A DNA stretch of 64,000 nucleotides from Ruegeria sp. THAF33. GTDB lineage: Bacteria > Pseudomonadota > Alphaproteobacteria > Rhodobacterales > Rhodobacteraceae. The translations under genes were made by a program, and so were the position numbers. Location: positions 680,501-744,500 of the forward strand of contig NZ_CP045384.1 in assembly GCF_009363615.1 (NCBI RefSeq), written 5' to 3'. This document shows, piece by piece, positions 60,034 through 64,000 of this stretch (its first letter is position 1; the number at the start of each line of letters is the position of its first letter). The notes beneath the pieces are model-generated. The model did no database searches, was not told the DNA's origin, and saw nothing but the letters and a program-made list of their open reading frames with translations.

Positions 60034-61479
60034 ATGGTTTCACGCGTAATTCCGGTAGAGCCATTTGATCTGGTGCTTTTCGGTGCGACCGGCGATCTGG
60101 CGCAGCGTAAAATCCTGCCGGGCCTGTACCATCGCTTCGAGGTCGGGCAAATGCCCGACGGCGCGCGGATCATCGGTACGGCACGCTCTGATATCGACAA
60201 TGACGGGTTTCGCGATCAGGTCCGCAAATCGATGGAACAGTTCGCGCCCGGTTTTTCCCGGGAAACATTGGATCGGTTTCTTGCCCATGTCGAATATGTG
60301 CCCGTGGATGCGCTGGGCGAGGCCGGGTGGTCCGACCTGAAAGAACGGATGCGCGAAGACGTCGTGCGGGCCTTTTATTTGTCCGTTGGTCCAAGCCTTT
60401 TTTCGGGTATCGCGCAGCGGCTGCATGACGCCGGTCTTGCGACACCGGACAGCCGCATTGTCGTCGAAAAACCATTTGGGCACGATCTTGCCTCGGCGAA
60501 GGCGCTGAACGAAGGCTTGCGTGCCTGTTTCGAAGAACATCAGATTTACCGGATCGACCATTATCTGGGCAAAGAGACCGTGCAGAACCTGATGGCGCTG
60601 CGCTTTGCAAACTCGCTGTTCGAACCGCTCTGGAATTCGACCCATATCGATCACGTGCAGATCACGGTGGCCGAGACCGTAAGCGTCGAAGGGCGCGGGG
60701 CCTATTACGATCAGTCCGGCGCGATGCGGGACATGGTCCAGAACCATCTGGTGCAGTTGCTGTGTCTGACCGCGATGGAGCCGCCGTCGAAATTCTCGCC
60801 CAACGCGGTGCGAGATGAAAAGGTCAAGGTGATCGAAGCGCTGGAGCCCGTCGCCCAATCCGACATCGCGCGCGGCCAGTACCGGGCCGAAAAGGGCGAG
60901 GGCGGTTATGTCGATCATGTCGGCAACCCCGCCAGCCGTACCGAAAGCTTCATTGCGCTCAAGGTTCATATCGGCAACTGGCGCTGGGCAGGTGTGCCGT
61001 TCTATCTGCGCACTGGCAAGCGCCTGCGGGCCCGCGAATCCGAAATTGCGGTGTTCTTTCGTGACCCACCGCATACGATTTTCCCCAATGTCGGCCCGCT
61101 GCACGGAAACGTATTGGTGATCCGGTTGCAACCTGATGAAGGCATCACCTTGCGCACCACGATAAAGGACCCGGGGCCGGGAGGCTTCCGGCTGTCGGAC
61201 GTTGCGCTTGACATGAGCTTCGCCGATGCGCTTGGGGACGAAGCGCAAGCCCCCGACGCTTATGAGCGGCTGATCATGGATGTCATCCGTGGCGATCAGA
61301 CATTGTTCATGCGCGGGGACGAGGCCGAGGCCGCCTGGGCCTGGGTCGATCCCATCATTCAGGGCTGGGAGCAGCGCGGAGACCGCCCATCCCGGTATGA
61401 TCAGGGCAGTTCAGGCCCCGAAGAAGCATTGATGCTGATGCATCGCGATGGGCGTCGCTGGCGTCAGATCGGAGGGTAA
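60034..61479 (+). CDS. zwf: Glucose-6-phosphate dehydrogenase
   Basis: 481 residues. NADP-binding LVLFGATGDLAQRKI at the start, the active-site RIDHYLGKETVQNL and substrate-binding YYDQSGAMRDMVQNHLVQLL. It oxidises glucose-6-phosphate to 6-phosphogluconolactone, entering the Entner-Doudoroff route. The ATG at 60034 has GGAG 6 bases upstream and is preferred to the GTG at 60031. edd starts 2 bases after its stop. No 6-phosphogluconolactonase gene lies between them. Confidence 0.96.
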   Translation: MVSRVIPVEPFDLVLFGATGDLAQRKILPGLYHRFEVGQMPDGARIIGTARSDIDNDGFRDQVRKSMEQFAPGFSRETLDRFLAHVEYVPVDALGEAGWSDLKERMREDVVRAFYLSVGPSLFSGIAQRLHDAGLATPDSRIVVEKPFGHDLASAKALNEGLRACFEEHQIYRIDHYLGKETVQNLMALRFANSLFEPLWNSTHIDHVQITVAETVSVEGRGAYYDQSGAMRDMVQNHLVQLLCLTAMEPPSKFSPNAVRDEKVKVIEALEPVAQSDIARGQYRAEKGEGGYVDHVGNPASRTESFIALKVHIGNWRWAGVPFYLRTGKRLRARESEIAVFFRDPPHTIFPNVGPLHGNVLVIRLQPDEGITLRTTIKDPGPGGFRLSDVALDMSFADALGDEAQAPDAYERLIMDVIRGDQTLFMRGDEAEAAWAWVDPIIQGWEQRGDRPSRYDQGSSGPEEALMLMHRDGRRWRQIGG

Positions 61480-61481
61480 TC

Positions 61482-63287
61482 ATGGTTCACTCAGTCATTT
61501 CCGATGTCACCAGACGGATCATCGACCGCAGCGCCGATCTGCGCGGCCCACATCTTGAACGGATGGAACAGGCCAGATCCAAAGGTCCTGCTCGTGCGCA
61601 TCTGTCCTGTAGCGGTCAGGCCCACGCCTATGCGGGTGCAGGCGAAGATCAGCAATCGATGGCCACCGGTACCGCCGGCAATCTGGGCATCGTCACCGCC
61701 TATAATGACATGCTTTCGGCCCATCAGCCGTTCGAACGGTATCCCGCCCTGATCCGCGACGCGATCCGCGCCGCCGGAGGAACGGCACAGGTGGCAGGCG
61801 GTGTGCCAGCCATGTGTGACGGTGTCACCCAGGGCGAAGCAGGGATGGAGCTGTCGCTGTTCTCACGCGATGTGATCGCACTGGCGACCGGTGTGGCGCT
61901 CAGCCATAACACGTACGACGCGGCCGTGTTCCTCGGGGTTTGTGACAAGATTGTCCCCGGTCTGATCATCGGCGCGCAGGCCTTTGGCCATCTGCCAGCC
62001 GTGTTCCTGCCCGCAGGACCGATGACCAGCGGCTTGCCGAACGACGAAAAAGCCAAGGTCCGACAGAAATTCGCCGCCGGAGAGGTGGGCCGCGAAGAAC
62101 TGATGGCGGCCGAAATGGCAGCCTATCACGGCCCCGGCACCTGTACCTTCTACGGCACCGCCAATACCAACCAGATGCTGATGGAGTTCATGGGCCTGCA
62201 CCTGCCGGGCTCCAGCTTCGTCAACCCGAATACCCCGTTGCGCGATGCCCTGACCGAGGAAGGCGCGCGGCGTGCCCTGTCGCTCAGTGCGTTGGGCAAC
62301 AGCTATACACCAGTTTATCAGGTTCTGGATGAACGCGCCTTCGTCAACGGCATCGTGGGCCTTATGGCGACCGGTGGGTCAACCAATCTTCTGATCCACC
62401 TGATCGCCATGGCGCGCGCCGGTGGCATCGTGCTGGACTGGCAGGATTTTTCAGACATATCCGCAGTCGTGCCGCTGGTCGCGCGAGTTTATCCCAACGG
62501 TCTGGCGGATGTGAACCATTACCATGCGGCCGGCGGCCTAGGGTACACGATCGGTACGCTGCTTGAAGATGGCCTGCTGCACCCTGACACGCTGACCGTC
62601 GCGGGGCAGGGGCTACACAACTATACCAAGGAACCCAAGCTGATTGATGGTGAGCTGATCTGGCAGGACGGCGCGGGTCACAGCCTGAACGAAAAGATCC
62701 TGCGCCCGGCCAAAGACCCGTTCCAACCCACAGGTGGCCTCTCGCGCCTGACAGGAAATCTGGGCACCGGGGTCATGAAAGTATCAGCCGTCGCGCCAGA
62801 ACATCAGGTCGTCGAAGCCCCCGTGCGCGTGTTTCACGGTCAGGATGAAGTCAAAGCCGCATTCAAGGCCGGAGAGTTCACTGATGACGTCATCGTCGTG
62901 GTCCGCTTTCAGGGGCCAAAGGCCAATGGGATGCCTGAACTGCATTCGCTGACACCTATCCTGTCGATTTTGCAGGGCCGTGGACAGAAAGTGGCACTGG
63001 TCACAGATGGCCGCATGTCGGGTGCATCCGGCAAAGTACCCGCCGCCATCCATGTCTGCCCCGAGGCGCTGGACGGCGGGCCCATCGCCTGCCTGCAAGA
63101 CGGTGACATCCTGCGTGTCGATGCGGTCAACGGCGAACTGGAAATCCTGACCAATGGGGTTTTGGACCGGTCCCCCGCCACCGCCGACCTTTCCGCCAAC
63201 CAACACGGTGTAGGGCGCGATCTTTTCGCTGCGTTCCGGCAGAATGTCGGGTCCGCCGACACTGGCGCCAGCATATTCGGAGCATAA
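61482..63287 (+). CDS. edd: Phosphogluconate dehydratase
   Basis: 601 residues, [4Fe-4S] IlvD/Edd family enzyme converting 6-phosphogluconate to KDPG. Cys ligands are in the blocks [23 protein letters not shown] and [32 protein letters not shown] near the end is a family signature. It lies 2 bases after zwf and 3 bases before eda, so it is clearly part of the operon. Confidence 0.96.
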   Translation: MVHSVISDVTRRIIDRSADLRGPHLERMEQARSKGPARAHLSCSGQAHAYAGAGEDQQSMATGTAGNLGIVTAYNDMLSAHQPFERYPALIRDAIRAAGGTAQVAGGVPAMCDGVTQGEAGMELSLFSRDVIALATGVALSHNTYDAAVFLGVCDKIVPGLIIGAQAFGHLPAVFLPAGPMTSGLPNDEKAKVRQKFAAGEVGREELMAAEMAAYHGPGTCTFYGTANTNQMLMEFMGLHLPGSSFVNPNTPLRDALTEEGARRALSLSALGNSYTPVYQVLDERAFVNGIVGLMATGGSTNLLIHLIAMARAGGIVLDWQDFSDISAVVPLVARVYPNGLADVNHYHAAGGLGYTIGTLLEDGLLHPDTLTVAGQGLHNYTKEPKLIDGELIWQDGAGHSLNEKILRPAKDPFQPTGGLSRLTGNLGTGVMKVSAVAPEHQVVEAPVRVFHGQDEVKAAFKAGEFTDDVIVVVRFQGPKANGMPELHSLTPILSILQGRGQKVALVTDGRMSGASGKVPAAIHVCPEALDGGPIACLQDGDILRVDAVNGELEILTNGVLDRSPATADLSANQHGVGRDLFAAFRQNVGSADTGASIFGA

Positions 63288-63290
63288 GAG

Positions 63291-63923
63291 ATGTCCAAAA
63301 CTCAACGCACCCGCGAAATCTGTGCCCTGGCGCCCATTGTTCCCGTGCTGGTCGTCGATGACGCCGCACAGGCCCGCCCTCTGGCCGAGGCGCTGGTCGC
63401 AGGTGGTTTGCCCGCGCTTGAAGTGACCTTGCGCACCCCGGCGGCGCTGGATGCAATCAAGGCCATGTCCGAAGTGCCCGGCGGCGTGGTCGGTGCAGGC
63501 ACGCTGGTCACGCCCGATGATGTCCGGGCTGCCAAACAGGCCGGCGCGCTGTTCGGCGTTTCCCCCGGCGCCACGGATGCCCTGATCGCGGCGTGCGAAG
63601 CCGAAGACCTGCCGCTGCTGCCCGGAGCCGCCACGGCAAGTGAAGCGATGGCGTTGCTGGAAAAGGGCTATGATATGCTGAAATTCTTCCCGGCCGAAGC
63701 CTCAGGTGGTGCACCTGCGCTGAAGGCGATCGGCGCGCCGCTGCCACAGATCAGCTTCTGTCCTACGGGTGGTGTGTCCGCCTCCAACGCCCGCGACTAC
63801 CTGTCATTGCCCAACGTGATCTGCGCCGGCGGCAGTTGGGTCGCGCCGAAGCAAATGGTCGAAAACGGCGACTGGGCCGGGATCGAAACACTTGCGCGCG
63901 AGGCATCGAAGCTGGCGGATTGA
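63291..63923 (+). CDS. eda: KDPG aldolase
   Basis: 210 residues, class I aldolase that splits 2-keto-3-deoxy-6-phosphogluconate into pyruvate and glyceraldehyde-3-phosphate. The fold starts with [26 protein letters not shown]; Glu in [10 protein letters not shown] and the Schiff-base Lys in [12 protein letters not shown] are intact, as is [17 protein letters not shown]. Third gene of the zwf-edd-eda operon. Confidence 0.96.
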   Translation: MSKTQRTREICALAPIVPVLVVDDAAQARPLAEALVAGGLPALEVTLRTPAALDAIKAMSEVPGGVVGAGTLVTPDDVRAAKQAGALFGVSPGATDALIAACEAEDLPLLPGAATASEAMALLEKGYDMLKFFPAEASGGAPALKAIGAPLPQISFCPTGGVSASNARDYLSLPNVICAGGSWVAPKQMVENGDWAGIETLAREASKLAD

Positions 63924-63974
63924 CGCTGCGCGACCCCTCGGTAATGTGGGTGTCAATTCATACAGGTTGACCCC

Positions 63975-64000
63975 ATGACACAGACAGTTTCCCTTTCCCA
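63975..64000 (+). CDS. Start of a further gene (cut by the window end)
   Basis: An ATG at 63975, behind a weak CAGGTTGACCCC region, opens a frame (MTQTVSLS) that runs to the end of the window without a stop. Too little is present to identify it. From position it could be a further gene of sugar metabolism, which is only a guess. Confidence 0.3.

Noticed and set aside
1..64000. CRISPR arrays, tRNA/rRNA genes, insertion sequences, phage genes
   Set aside because: I read for direct repeats, cloverleaf-like segments with CCA ends, transposase motifs and integrase motifs and found none.

Overview
The window is a contiguous stretch of chromosome from an alphaproteobacterium, almost certainly a member of the Rhodobacteraceae (Roseobacter group, Ruegeria/Phaeobacter-like). 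This is inferred from protein style and conserved gene order: tolB-pal-cpoB-tilS-ftsH, ctaC-ctaB-small ORF-ctaG-ctaE-surf1-thrC-M16 protease, lysC-ptsP and zwf-edd-eda. DNA is GC-rich and densely coded. I see no rRNA, tRNA, insertion sequence, prophage or CRISPR array.

Layout. 1-5217: end of the Tol-Pal envelope operon, then tilS and ftsH. 5315-9042: a MOSC protein and a one-carbon/aromatic block (fhs, a chorismate mutase, folD). 9244-10005: a membrane-anchored LytTR regulator. 10008-13122 (minus): a PdeM-type phosphoesterase and an Lhr-like helicase of the ligase-associated DNA repair family. 13163-25687 (minus): a Tad/Flp type IVb pilus locus comprising a MoxR-like ATPase, prepilin peptidase, two TPR lipoproteins/proteins, TadC, TadB, TadA, TadZ, an OmpA-like lipoprotein, the secretin CpaC, CpaB and two Flp pilins. 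A lytic transglycosylase (26041) is divergent from it. 26945-34468 (mostly minus): scoAB CoA transferase, a small lipoprotein, topA, dprA, tldD. 34645-42229 (plus): the aa3 cytochrome oxidase subunit and assembly operon, followed by thrC, an M16 peptidase and a GNAT.

42229-49639 is a more mixed region: a REP-like repeat, a variant metallo-beta-lactamase-fold protein, a GlcD-like flavoprotein, a fasciclin protein, apt, an orphan ribbon-helix-helix protein, a LysE exporter, a tiny secreted Cys-rich peptide with an AT-richer partner gene, mtnP and an IalB-like secreted protein. 49806-56190 carries SulP, acyltransferases, a flavin reductase, EcsC, a Nudix protein, DUF1178 and an SDR. 56356-63923 holds lysC, the nitrogen PTS enzyme I (ptsP) and the Entner-Doudoroff operon zwf-edd-eda.

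Most noteworthy signals: (1) a shared 14-bp element, GGCRRRARTTGGGC, upstream of both flp genes and of tadZ, with a weaker copy before cpaB, suggesting one regulator for dispersed Tad transcription units; (2) the 40-residue pre-peptide with C-x6-C-x4-CC and its membrane-anchored neighbour; (3) a perfect LacI-family-like operator placed just after a good promoter of zwf-edd-eda; (4) a perfect FNR box between tldD and the cytochrome oxidase operon. These are sequence readings; none was tested by database search.
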